Source: an uncultured Pelagibacteraceae bacterium
GTDB lineage: Bacteria; Pseudomonadota; Alphaproteobacteria; Pelagibacterales; Pelagibacteraceae
NCBI GenBank assembly: GCA_902538885.1
Contig: CACBGU010000003.1
Location: 34,752 to 98,751 of the forward strand
Direction of reading: 5' to 3'
Length of the DNA stretch: 64,000 nucleotides
Shown here: positions 1 to 9,188 of the stretch, piece by piece
Numbering within the stretch: the stretch's first letter is position 1
Layout: each line of letters begins with the position of its first letter
Notes under the pieces: model-generated
Databases searched by the model: none
What the model saw: only the letters and a program-made list of their open reading frames with translations
Told to the model about the DNA's origin: nothing
Translations under genes and position numbers: made by a program

Positions 1-1668
1 GAAGCTGCTCCATTTAAAATAGTTAATTCCGAAAAAGGTGACGCTTGGATTGAAGCTAAGGGCGAAAAATATTCACCTTCTCAAATATCTGCATTCATTT
101 TACAAAAAATGAAAGAGACAGCAGAAAAATATTTAGGTCAAGCTGTAACAAAAGCTGTTATCACAGTACCAGCATACTTTAACGATGCTCAAAGACAAGC
201 AACTAAAGATGCAGGTAAAATTGCTGGGCTAGAAGTTTTAAGAATTATCAATGAACCAACAGCTGCATCATTAGCTTATGGTTTAGATAAAAAACAAAAT
301 AAAAAAATAGCTGTATATGATTTAGGTGGAGGAACATTTGATGTATCCATCTTAGAATTGGGTGATGGTGTTTTCGAAGTTAAATCAACCAATGGTGATA
401 CTTTTTTAGGTGGTGAAGATTTTGATAATGCTATTGTTGATTATTTAATTTCTGAATTTAAAAAAGATAATGGAATCGATCTTAAGTCAGATAAACTTGC
501 TTTACAAAGATTAAAAGAGGCTGCTGAAAAAGCAAAAATAGAATTATCATCTGCTGAACAAACGGACATAAATTTACCTTTCATTACAGCAGATAAAACA
601 GGTCCAAAACATATTAATCTAAAAATGACTAGAGCAAAACTTGAAGCTTTGGTTGAAGATTTAATTGCTAGAACGATGCCTCCATGCAAGACAGCTCTAA
701 AAGATGCTGGGATTTCTGCAAGTGAAATTGATGAAGTGGTTATGGTAGGTGGTATGACTAGAATGCCAAAAGTAATTGAAGAAGTAAAAAACTTTTTTGG
801 AAAGGATCCCAATAAGAGTGTAAACCCTGACGAGGTAGTTGCAATGGGTGCTGCTATTCAAGCTGGTGTGTTACAAGGTGACGTTAAAGATGTACTTCTA
901 TTAGATGTAACACCACTATCACTTGGTATCGAAACACTTGGAGGAGTATCTACAAAACTAATAGAAAAAAACACAACAATACCAACTAAAAAAAGTCAGG
1001 TGTTTTCAACTGCAGAAGATAATCAGCCAGCTGTATCTATTAGAGTTCTACAGGGTGAAAGAGAAATGGCTGCTGACAATAAAGCCTTAGGAAATTTTGA
1101 GTTAGTAGGTATTGCACCGGCACCAAGAGGAGTACCTCAAATTGAAGTTACATTTGATATTGATGCTAATGGTATCGTTAATGTTTCAGCAAAAGATAAA
1201 GGAACTGGTAAAGAACAAAAAATTCAAATCCAAGCTTCAGGTGGACTAAGTGATGAAGAAATTGAAAAAATGGTTAAAGATGCAGAAGCTAATAAAGAAG
1301 CTGACAAAAAGAAAAGAGAGTCTGTTGATGTAAGAAACCAAGCAGATACTTTAATTCACTCTACTGAAAAAAATTTAAAAGAGCACGGCTCTAAAGTTTC
1401 TGATGCAGAGAAAAAAGCTATTGAAGATGCATCATCTGCTGTAAAAGAAGCTTTAAAAGGTGAAGATATTGAAGATATTAAGAAAAAAACTGAAGCTTTA
1501 GTTCAAGCTTCGATGAAACTTGGAGAAGCAATCTATAAATCACAACAAAGTGCAAAACCTGAGTCTGGAAAAGATGATGGTGGAGATGATGCGGGTAAAA
1601 AAGACGAGAATGTTGTTGATGCTGATTTCGAAGAAGTAAAAGACGAGAATAAAGAAAAAAGCGCTTAA
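1..1668 (+). CDS. dnaK: Molecular chaperone DnaK (5' truncated by window edge)
   Basis: Listed ORF starts at 109, but the frame is open back to base 1 ([21 protein letters not shown]...). Hsp70 motifs [13 protein letters not shown] and [13 protein letters not shown]. Confidence 0.97.
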   Translation, partial: EAAPFKIVNSEKGDAWIEAKGEKYSPSQISAFILQKMKETAEKYLGQAVTKAVITVPAYFNDAQRQATKDAGKIAGLEVLRIINEPTAASLAYGLDKKQNKKIAVYDLGGGTFDVSILELGDGVFEVKSTNGDTFLGGEDFDNAIVDYLISEFKKDNGIDLKSDKLALQRLKEAAEKAKIELSSAEQTDINLPFITADKTGPKHINLKMTRAKLEALVEDLIARTMPPCKTALKDAGISASEIDEVVMVGGMTRMPKVIEEVKNFFGKDPNKSVNPDEVVAMGAAIQAGVLQGDVKDVLLLDVTPLSLGIETLGGVSTKLIEKNTTIPTKKSQVFSTAEDNQPAVSIRVLQGEREMAADNKALGNFELVGIAPAPRGVPQIEVTFDIDANGIVNVSAKDKGTGKEQKIQIQASGGLSDEEIEKMVKDAEANKEADKKKRESVDVRNQADTLIHSTEKNLKEHGSKVSDAEKKAIEDASSAVKEALKGEDIEDIKKKTEALVQASMKLGEAIYKSQQSAKPESGKDDGGDDAGKKDENVVDADFEEVKDENKEKSA

Positions 1669-1697
1669 ACTGACATTTAATTGTCTGGGGTAATTTG

Positions 1698-2825
1698 ATG
1701 GCTAAAAGAGACTATTACGATGTCCTAGGCGTTAATAAAAGCGCAAGTCCTGAAGAATTAAAATCAGCTTACAGAAAATTAGCTGTCAAATATCATCCTG
1801 ATAAAAATCCAGGAGATTCCAAAGCAGAAGAAAAATTCAAAGAAGCCAGTGAGGCTTACGGAATACTTTCAGATAAAGAAAAAAAGCAAAACTACGATAA
1901 TTTTGGTCACGCTGCATTTGAAAACGGTGGTGGTAGACCAGGTGGTGGCTTTGGCGGTTTCAGTGGAGCGGATTTCTCAGATATTTTCGAGGATTTCTTT
2001 GGTGATTTTGGAGGAGGTGGAAGATCAAGAAGTAGAAAATCTAATAATAGAGGTTCTGATTTAAGATATGATTTATCTATTTCTCTAGAAGAGGCTTATC
2101 ACGGAAAAAAACAAGATATTAAATTTTCTACATCCGAACAATGTGGGACTTGTAAAGGAAATGGATCAAAACCGGGTTATTCCCCAGACAGATGCTCATA
2201 TTGTGGTGGGAGTGGTAGAATAAGATCCAATCAAGGATTTTTTACTGTTCAACAAACATGCCCTCAATGTAATGGAAATGGTGAGGAAATTACTAATCCC
2301 TGTAATGATTGTAATGGTCAGGGTAAAAAACAAGCTTCAAAAAGAATATCTGTAACAATTCCAAAAGGTGTAGATGATGGTACAAGAATAAGACTTGCTG
2401 GAAAAGGTGAGGCGGGAACCAGAGGTGGAGCAACGGGTGATCTTTATTTATTTATCAATGTTAACTCTCATAACTTATTCAAGAGATCAGATGAAAATTT
2501 ATTTTTTGAATTTCCACTTTCTTTTGCTGATGCTGCTTTGGGTACAACAATTGAAATACCTACCATTGACGGGGGAAAAGCGAAAATAAAAATTCCTGAT
2601 GGTACTCAAAATGGAAAACAATTTAGATTAAAAGGTAAAGGAATGCCGTTTATGAGAAGAGGTGATTTCGGAGACTTATATGTTCAAGTTAAAACAGAGG
2701 TACCTGTATATTTAAATAAAAAACAAAAAGATTTATTAGAACAATTTAGAGAAATTGAAAACGATAAGTCAAATCCAAGCATTAAGAAATTTTTTCAAAA
2801 AGCTAAAGATTTCTGGAAAAATTAA
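1698..2825 (+). CDS. dnaJ: Chaperone DnaJ
   Basis: J-domain with HPD, G/F-rich stretch, four CxxCxG zinc repeats. ATG at 1698 preferred to the TTG at 1695. Confidence 0.96.
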   Translation: MAKRDYYDVLGVNKSASPEELKSAYRKLAVKYHPDKNPGDSKAEEKFKEASEAYGILSDKEKKQNYDNFGHAAFENGGGRPGGGFGGFSGADFSDIFEDFFGDFGGGGRSRSRKSNNRGSDLRYDLSISLEEAYHGKKQDIKFSTSEQCGTCKGNGSKPGYSPDRCSYCGGSGRIRSNQGFFTVQQTCPQCNGNGEEITNPCNDCNGQGKKQASKRISVTIPKGVDDGTRIRLAGKGEAGTRGGATGDLYLFINVNSHNLFKRSDENLFFEFPLSFADAALGTTIEIPTIDGGKAKIKIPDGTQNGKQFRLKGKGMPFMRRGDFGDLYVQVKTEVPVYLNKKQKDLLEQFREIENDKSNPSIKKFFQKAKDFWKN

Positions 2826-2835
2826 TTAACGTCAG

Positions 2836-3687
2836 ATGATTATATGGCTAGCTTCTTATCCTAAAAGTGGAAATACTTGGATAAGATCATTTATCAGTGC
2901 GTTATTGTATACAAATGAGGGCCAAAATGACTTTTCTAATTTAAAAAAAATAAGACAATTTCCTGCTAGATCACAATTTAAAGATTTTGTTAAAGATTTA
3001 CAAGATCCAGAACAAATTTTCATGAACTGGACTATAGTCCAAAATTTTTTAAATCTTGATAAAAAAATTAAATTTTTAAAAACTCACCAAGTAAATTGTA
3101 TAATTGGAAAATATGAATTCACTAATGATGAAAATACCTTAGGGGTAATTCATGTAGTTAGGGACCCTAGGAACGTATTATTATCAATAAAAAATCACTT
3201 TTCATTAAATAATCATAATGAAGCTCTAGAATTTATTTCCAAAGAAAAACATTGGATTGGTATAGAGAATAGTGAAGACGATAAATTCAGAGATAACATG
3301 ATACCAACCTTAATAAGTTCGTGGAATATTCACTATCAAACCTGGAAAAATAAAACTAAAAATTATCTTTTAATTAAATATGAGGATCTACAAGAGAATC
3401 CAAAGAAAGAGTTTAAGAAAATAGTAAATTATCTGGAAAAATTAACAAAAAATAAATTTGATGAAAAAAAGATAAATAGAGCAATTGAATCAACTTCTTT
3501 TGAATACATGCAAAATTTAGAGGATAAAGGTTATTTTTCAGAAAATGCAAGAGGTCACAATGAAAATAAAGTAAAATTTTTCAACTTAGGTCCAAAAAAT
3601 GATTGGAAAAAACTTTTAAACAATGAAATTATTGAAAAGATGAATTTAAAATTTAATAAAGAAATGAAAGAGTTGGGATATTTATAA
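2836..3687 (+). CDS. Sulfotransferase domain protein
   Basis: N-terminal PAPS-binding motif YPKSGNTWIRSFI; later VRDPRNVLLS (3'-phosphate-binding-like). Confidence 0.85.
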   Translation: MIIWLASYPKSGNTWIRSFISALLYTNEGQNDFSNLKKIRQFPARSQFKDFVKDLQDPEQIFMNWTIVQNFLNLDKKIKFLKTHQVNCIIGKYEFTNDENTLGVIHVVRDPRNVLLSIKNHFSLNNHNEALEFISKEKHWIGIENSEDDKFRDNMIPTLISSWNIHYQTWKNKTKNYLLIKYEDLQENPKKEFKKIVNYLEKLTKNKFDEKKINRAIESTSFEYMQNLEDKGYFSENARGHNENKVKFFNLGPKNDWKKLLNNEIIEKMNLKFNKEMKELGYL

Positions 3688-3691
3688 TTGA

Positions 3692-4468
3692 ATGAAAAAA
3701 ATTAACTTAGCTATTTCAGGATGTATGGGAAGAATGGGCCAACAACTAATTAGTTCGTCTAAAAAAAATAAAAATTTTAAATTGGTAGCGCTTACAGAAA
3801 ATAGACAAATTAATAAAAAATTTATTGGAATAAAGCCTGAGTTAAACTCAGATAAGGCCTTTAAAAAAGCTGATTTGATTATTGATTTTACTGTTCCTAA
3901 TTGCACGCTGGAGATATTAAAAATTGCATCCAAACTAAAAAAAAGGGTCGTAATTGGTACAACTGGCTTTAATAGAAACCAAGAAAATCAAATTAAAAAA
4001 TATTCGAAAAAAATACCCATTTTAAAAGCTGGAAATATGAGCTTAGGTGTAAATTTATTGATGTATTTAACTGAAATAGCATCAAAGTCATTAAATGAGC
4101 AATACTTAAGCAAAATATTTGAAGTACATCATAAACATAAAAAAGACTATCCATCAGGCACAGCTTTAATGCTTGGAAAAGGAATCGCAGATGGAAAGAA
4201 TAAAAATTTATATAATATGATTGGAAAAAAATTTTTAAATAAAAAAACCTTTCCTTATGGAAAAAAAATTAATTTTAATTCAATTAGAAAAGGTGAAATT
4301 ATTGGAGAGCATGAAGTAAAATTCTCAAGTGGAAAAGAAATAATTACATTAAATCATGAAGCTTTTGATAGAGCTCTTTATTCCGATGGAGCATTAACTG
4401 CATCCAAATGGTTGATGAAAAAAAAAGCTGGCCTGTACTCCATGAGAGATTTGCTTAACTTTTCGTAA
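3692..4468 (+). CDS. dapB: 4-hydroxy-tetrahydrodipicolinate reductase
   Basis: AISGCMGRMGQ nucleotide-binding start; EVHHKHKKDYPSGTA catalytic motif. Confidence 0.95.
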   Translation: MKKINLAISGCMGRMGQQLISSSKKNKNFKLVALTENRQINKKFIGIKPELNSDKAFKKADLIIDFTVPNCTLEILKIASKLKKRVVIGTTGFNRNQENQIKKYSKKIPILKAGNMSLGVNLLMYLTEIASKSLNEQYLSKIFEVHHKHKKDYPSGTALMLGKGIADGKNKNLYNMIGKKFLNKKTFPYGKKINFNSIRKGEIIGEHEVKFSSGKEIITLNHEAFDRALYSDGALTASKWLMKKKAGLYSMRDLLNFS

Positions 4469-5121
4469 TGAATGAAAAACAAAAAGCAAAAATAATTATT
4501 AAAATACTTAATAAAATATATCCTAAAGCACCAGTGCCTCTTAAAAGTAAAAATACTTTTACACTATTAATATCTGTACTTCTTTCAGCTCAATGCACAG
4601 ATGTAAATGTTAACAATGTAACAAAAAATATATATCCAAAATTTTACAAACCGGAACACTTTGTAAAATTAGGAAGAAAGAAAATTGAAAAACTGATTAA
4701 AAAAATTGGTATTTTTAGGGTTAAAGCCAAAAGTATTTATTTAATGTCAAAGCAGATTATGGAAAAACATAACGGAAAAGTACCTAGAACTTTTGAAGAC
4801 CTGGAAAACCTACAGGGTGTAGGTCATAAAACAGCTAGTGTTGTGATGTCTCAAGGTTTTGGTTATCCAGCATTTGCAGTTGATACCCATATTCACAGAC
4901 TCGCACAAAGATGGGGTTTAACTAATGGGATAAATGTAATTCAAACTGAGAAAGATTTAAAACGAATATTTCCCAAAAAAACATGGTCTAAACTTCACTT
5001 GCAAATAATTTTCTATGGCAGAGAATATTGTAAAGCAAGAGACTGTTATGGTTTAAAATGCAAAATATGTACTACTTGCTACCCAAAAAGAAAAAAACCT
5101 GTTATTACAAAAAAAGCTTAA
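4468..5121 (+). CDS. nth: Endonuclease III
   Basis: LLSAQCTD, LQGVGHKTASVV (HhH), VDTHIHRLAQR and C-terminal Cys cluster (C..C..C) of the FeS loop. Confidence 0.95.
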   Translation: MNEKQKAKIIIKILNKIYPKAPVPLKSKNTFTLLISVLLSAQCTDVNVNNVTKNIYPKFYKPEHFVKLGRKKIEKLIKKIGIFRVKAKSIYLMSKQIMEKHNGKVPRTFEDLENLQGVGHKTASVVMSQGFGYPAFAVDTHIHRLAQRWGLTNGINVIQTEKDLKRIFPKKTWSKLHLQIIFYGREYCKARDCYGLKCKICTTCYPKRKKPVITKKA

Positions 5122-5122
5122 T

Positions 5123-6052
5123 ATGAAAATTTTAGGAATAGGAAACGCTATAGTTGATGTCATTTGTAAAGTGGATGACAGTTTTATTAAAAAAAATAAA
5201 CTTACGAAGAGCACAATGAAATTATTTTTTGACAATGAAGAATTTGAGAAATTATTTTCAAGTCTTAAAATTGAAAAAACTGTTTCGGGAGGATCCGTAG
5301 CAAACTCTATAGTTGGTATATCTCAGCTTGGTGATAAAGCTGGTTTTATAGGTAAAATTTCAGATGATGAATTTGGAAGCAATTACGAAGAAGGTTTAAA
5401 AAAAGAAAATGTAGAATATTTTTATTTAAAAAAGAAAGAGAAGCTACCAACTGGCACTTGTTTAATATTAGTTACACCAGACTCTGAGAGAACAATGTGT
5501 ACTTTTCTTGGAACTGCAGGAAAAATTAATGAAAATGATGTTAATATAGATGCGGTAAAAAAAAGTGAGATAATATTTTTAGAGGGTTATTTATGGGACG
5601 AAGGAGAACCAAAAAAAGCTTTTGAAAAGGCCATAAACAACGCAAACAAAGTAGCTATGTCACTTTCTGATCAGTTTTGTGTAGAAAGACATAAGCCCCA
5701 TTTCCTAGAATTAGTAAAAAATAAAATAGATATAACCTTTGCTAATGAACAGGAAATTACTTCTCTAATAGAAGCAAAAAATTTTAAAGAAGTTATCAAT
5801 TTTTCAAAACAACTTAATAAATTAATAATAATAACTAGAGGCGAGAAAGGTGCTATTGCGGTGAAAGGTGAAGAGATTTCGGAATGTGGAGTTGAACCGA
5901 ATCTTAATATAATTGATCTAACTGGGGCTGGGGATCTTTTTGCTGCTGGTTTTTTAAATGGTTACATCAATAACTTATCTATTAAAGAAAGTTTGGAAAA
6001 AGGCACAGAGATGTCATCAAAAGTAATTCAGCAAATTGGTGCTAGACTTTAA
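5123..6052 (+). CDS. PfkB-family kinase, adenosine kinase-like
   Basis: GGSVANSIVGISQLG, and C-terminal DLTGAGDLFAAGFL PfkB signature. Confidence 0.85.
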   Translation: MKILGIGNAIVDVICKVDDSFIKKNKLTKSTMKLFFDNEEFEKLFSSLKIEKTVSGGSVANSIVGISQLGDKAGFIGKISDDEFGSNYEEGLKKENVEYFYLKKKEKLPTGTCLILVTPDSERTMCTFLGTAGKINENDVNIDAVKKSEIIFLEGYLWDEGEPKKAFEKAINNANKVAMSLSDQFCVERHKPHFLELVKNKIDITFANEQEITSLIEAKNFKEVINFSKQLNKLIIITRGEKGAIAVKGEEISECGVEPNLNIIDLTGAGDLFAAGFLNGYINNLSIKESLEKGTEMSSKVIQQIGARL

Positions 6053-6054
6053 AA

Positions 6055-6171
6055 TTATTTTTTTTTCCTTTTAAAGCTTCCTTTTCCTTTCTTGGGCTTA
6101 ACTATTTTAGGTTTATATATTTTTGTAAAAAGTTTTTCTAAATATGGATTTTTTTTTTTTAAAATTTTCAT
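6055..6171 (-). CDS. Small basic ORF resembling alternative ribosome-rescue factor ArfA
   Basis: Hand translation: MKILKKKNPYLEKLFTKIYKPKIVKPKKGKGSFKRKKK*. Matches the ArfA core pattern (P-L/Y-hydrophobic ... V-x-x-KKGKGS-[YF]-x-RK). Not in the supplied ORF track because of its size. Confidence 0.6.
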   Translation of the reverse strand: MKILKKKNPYLEKLFTKIYKPKIVKPKKGKGSFKRKKK

Positions 6172-6258
6172 ATATCTAAATATTTACTTTTATAATATTA
6201 AAAAAAATTAATCTGATATTGTAATTTTTAATACTGTAAGATAACATTAAAAATAGAA

Positions 6259-6873
6259 ATGATAGACAATAAAGAAACATTAAATTTTTTTCCTCAACCT
6301 GTATTCAAGTATAAAGTTGATGATTTTAAAGAATATAATAAGAAACTGTCTAAATATATATACGATTTGAAGGAAGAAGATAAAAGCGGCATATTGAGGT
6401 CAAATAGAGGTGGTTGGCACTCAAAACCGTTTAGCTTAAAAGATACAAATTCTATACAACATAAATTTCTATTAGAGACGACTAAATATGTTTTTGATTG
6501 TATTAAAACTCTTGGTTGGAAACTAGAACCTAATAAAGTTATTTGTACAGAAATGTGGGCTATAATTAATAAAAAAGACGATTTCAACATAATACACACC
6601 CACCCAAATTCCTACCTCAGCGCAGCATATTATGTTAAAGCTCCAAAAGATTGTGGTCAATTTACTATTGAAAATCCACACTCTATAAGCAGACATAGTT
6701 ATCCTGCATTAGAAAGAAAGACGGAATTTAATTTAAAAGTTGAAAGAATAGAAATTGAAGAAGGAGACTTATTGCTTTTTCCAGCTTATCTTCCACACGG
6801 AGTACAAGAAAATAAATCTAATGAAGATAGGATAGTTATAAGTTTTAATATTAATATTAACAACTTTAAATAA
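6259..6873 (+). CDS. Putative 2OG-Fe(II) oxygenase family protein (TIGR02466-like)
   Basis: HTHPNSYLSAAYYVKAP ... GDLLLFPAYLPHGVQENKSNEDRIVISFNI; HxH...H spacing and C-terminal R typical of small cupin-like oxygenases. Confidence 0.7.
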   Translation: MIDNKETLNFFPQPVFKYKVDDFKEYNKKLSKYIYDLKEEDKSGILRSNRGGWHSKPFSLKDTNSIQHKFLLETTKYVFDCIKTLGWKLEPNKVICTEMWAIINKKDDFNIIHTHPNSYLSAAYYVKAPKDCGQFTIENPHSISRHSYPALERKTEFNLKVERIEIEEGDLLLFPAYLPHGVQENKSNEDRIVISFNININNFK

Positions 6874-7449
6874 TTACGATTTTTTTAAATTTATTAAATA
6901 CCCCTCTTTTTTACTAATTAAAAAATTTTGATCACTAAAAATATTAAAAATTTTTTTTCTCAATCTATAAATATGAGTTTCAACTGTATGAGTCTCTATT
7001 TCAGATTGGTATTCCCAAACAGCTTTCTCTAATTCTTTAATACTTATAGGCTCTTTTTTTTTGGATAAATATAAAATTGTATTTATCTCCTTTTCAGTCA
7101 ATTTTAACTCTAAGTTATTAGATGAAATTTTCCTAGAATTTAAATCAATTATGTAATTGTTCAAATTGATTTTTGATTGTTGGTTAAATTTGATTTTCAA
7201 AAACTCAATGTTTAATTTTTCAATCAATTTATTTAATTTTAATGGAAATCTTTCTAAAAAAACCGAATTCTTTAAATTTGAATTATTATTTTTTGTAATA
7301 ATTAAATAATTCTCTAATTTTTTTATTTCTGAATTTAAAACTTTATCGTCTTTTATCTGCAATACTTTAAAATTTAAATCTTCATCAAGTTCTTTTAAAA
7401 TATGGTATAAAACATCAAATTTATAAATAATTAAATTTTGAATATGCAT
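6874..7449 (-). CDS. Winged-helix (OmpR/PhoB-type) transcriptional regulator with divergent N-terminal domain
   Basis: C-terminal LKLTEKEINTILYLSKKKEPISIKELEKAVWEYQSEIETHTVETHIYRLRKKI is a Trans_reg_C domain. Confidence 0.75.
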   Translation of the reverse strand: MHIQNLIIYKFDVLYHILKELDEDLNFKVLQIKDDKVLNSEIKKLENYLIITKNNNSNLKNSVFLERFPLKLNKLIEKLNIEFLKIKFNQQSKINLNNYIIDLNSRKISSNNLELKLTEKEINTILYLSKKKEPISIKELEKAVWEYQSEIETHTVETHIYRLRKKIFNIFSDQNFLISKKEGYLINLKKS

Positions 7450-7461
7450 TAGCTTTAGATT

Positions 7462-7956
7462 ATGACACTTTTATTAAAAAATAAACATTCTCTTAAAATA
7501 GATGATTTTAATTTTAGATGCTGCATTGGGAAAAATGGCGTAACAGCATTTAAAAAAGAAGGTGATTATAAGACACCTAAAGGGATTTTTGAAATCGGAA
7601 ATCTATACTATAGAAAAGATAGAATAAAAAAACCCAAAACAAAATTAAAGTGTATTGAAATTAAAAATAATATGGGTTGGTGTAATGATGTTAATCAACT
7701 GAAAAATTATAATAGATTAATTAATACTAAAAAAAATTTTAGGCACGAAAAACTTAAAAGAAAAGATTACAAATATGATTTATTAATACCTATTAAATAT
7801 AATTTCAAAAAACCTATCAAAAATAAAGGAAGCTGTATTTTTATTCATTTAACAAAACATTATAAACCTACCGCTGGGTGCATTGCTTTGAGTAAAAAGG
7901 ATTTTTTAATAATGTTAAAATTAATTAAAAAAAACTCTAAAATAAAAATAAATTAA
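7462..7956 (+). CDS. L,D-transpeptidase-like (YkuD) protein
   Basis: GDYKTPKGIFEIG near N-terminus and IFIHLTKHYKPTAGCIALS catalytic H/C motif. Confidence 0.8.
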   Translation: MTLLLKNKHSLKIDDFNFRCCIGKNGVTAFKKEGDYKTPKGIFEIGNLYYRKDRIKKPKTKLKCIEIKNNMGWCNDVNQLKNYNRLINTKKNFRHEKLKRKDYKYDLLIPIKYNFKKPIKNKGSCIFIHLTKHYKPTAGCIALSKKDFLIMLKLIKKNSKIKIN

Positions 7957-8612
7957 ACTCTTTTTCCAAAAATATTTGAACCAATTCTTAAAAAAGTTGC
8001 ATGATTTTTTGTTGCTTCTAAAAAATCAGCAGACATACCCATGCTTAACTCTTCTAAATTTAAAGATTTATTTAATTCTAACATCTCTTTGAAATAATAC
8101 TCGGTATTCTGGTTAATAGGTGGAATACACATCAAACCAATTACATCTAAATTTATGCGTTTGCAATAATCGAACAGATCTAAGAGCTCATTTTTCTTTA
8201 CTCCAGATTTCTGTAATTCATCACCTATATTTACTTGTAAAAATATTTTTATTTTTTTATTTAGTTTAAATTGCTCATCAGAAATTTTCTTTGCTAATTT
8301 AGCATTATCAACAGAATGAATATAATCAAATATCTTTACTGCTAATTTAACTTTATTAGTTTGAAGTTTACCAATCATATGAAGTTTTAAATCTAAAAAT
8401 TTATCTTTAACACTAGACCACTTTTCGAATGCTTCTTGCACCTTGTTCTCTCCGAAATGAATGTGCCCATATTTAATTAAAGGCATTATTTTTTCTATTC
8501 CAAAAGTTTTTGAAACTGCAATAATAATTGGACTTTTATTAATTTTTAAATTTATTACATTTAAATCAATATTATTTTTAATATTAATAAGATTTTGTAC
8601 AGTATGATCCAT
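7953..8612 (-). CDS. YggS family PLP-binding protein (PLPBP/PROSC)
   Basis: IIAVSKTFG (PLP Lys), HFGENKVQEA, GLMCIPP, LSMGMSADFLEA, LRIGSNIFGKR. Confidence 0.92.
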   Translation of the reverse strand: MDHTVQNLINIKNNIDLNVINLKINKSPIIIAVSKTFGIEKIMPLIKYGHIHFGENKVQEAFEKWSSVKDKFLDLKLHMIGKLQTNKVKLAVKIFDYIHSVDNAKLAKKISDEQFKLNKKIKIFLQVNIGDELQKSGVKKNELLDLFDYCKRINLDVIGLMCIPPINQNTEYYFKEMLELNKSLNLEELSMGMSADFLEATKNHATFLRIGSNIFGKRV

Positions 8613-9134
8613 AATAAATTATACAAGAAGTATTACTTTATAAATAATTTTGATGCAAAAAATTTAAAAAAAATTGATAAAAACACATGTATTATTTATA
8701 GAAATTATAAGGATAAAATTGAAGAAAAAAAAATACGTGTTTTACAAACTTTTTGTAAAAAAAATCATTTCAAATTGTTTATTTCTAATAATATTAAGTT
8801 GGCAATGAAGTTAGATTTAGATGGAGCGTATATTCCATCATTTAATAAAAGTTTTGAACATTTATCTTTTAGTTTTAAAAAAAATTTTATCTTATTAGGA
8901 TCAGCACATAATCATAAAGAAATTAAAATAAAAGAGAGTCAGAAAATCAAATTAATATTTTTATCATCTTTATTTAAGTTAAATAAAAATTTTTTAGGGA
9001 TTAATAAATTTAATAAACTATCCACCCATACTTATTTAAATGTTATTGCCTTGGGCGGAATAAATAAACAAAATCGAAAAAAACTAAAATTAACTAAATG
9101 TTTAGGATTTGCTGGAATTTCATATTTTGAATAA
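8604..9134 (+). CDS. Thiamine phosphate synthase/TenI-like protein (divergent)
   Basis: Barrel-like pattern with DGAYIPS, ILLGSAHN, and C-terminal VIALGGINKQN ... GFAGISYF. ATG 8604 chosen over TTG 8595. Confidence 0.55.
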   Translation: MIHNKLYKKYYFINNFDAKNLKKIDKNTCIIYRNYKDKIEEKKIRVLQTFCKKNHFKLFISNNIKLAMKLDLDGAYIPSFNKSFEHLSFSFKKNFILLGSAHNHKEIKIKESQKIKLIFLSSLFKLNKNFLGINKFNKLSTHTYLNVIALGGINKQNRKKLKLTKCLGFAGISYFE

Positions 9135-9166
9135 AAAAAAGGCCCCATAATTATGGGGCCCTTTTT
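9133..9166. terminator. Bidirectional Rho-independent terminator
   Basis: Perfect 20-bp palindrome GGCCCCATAATTATGGGGCC (9141-9160), preceded by A8 and followed by CTTTTT; lies between the convergent 8604 ORF and porin. Confidence 0.9.
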
Positions 9167-9188
9167 ATAATATTTGTATCTAAATTAA

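Noticed and set aside
441-812. Antisense ORF inside dnaK (and similar ORF-track entries such as 3682-3933, 5053-5235, 6294-6599, 14022-14273, 21313-21612, 30142-30375, 47691-47909, 53461-53685)
   Set aside because: Each overlaps a strongly supported gene on the other strand and shows no recognisable domain; open by chance.
1849-2589. Alternative-frame ORFs within dnaJ (1849-2064, 2395-2589)
   Set aside because: Embedded in a confidently identified gene with no domain signal.
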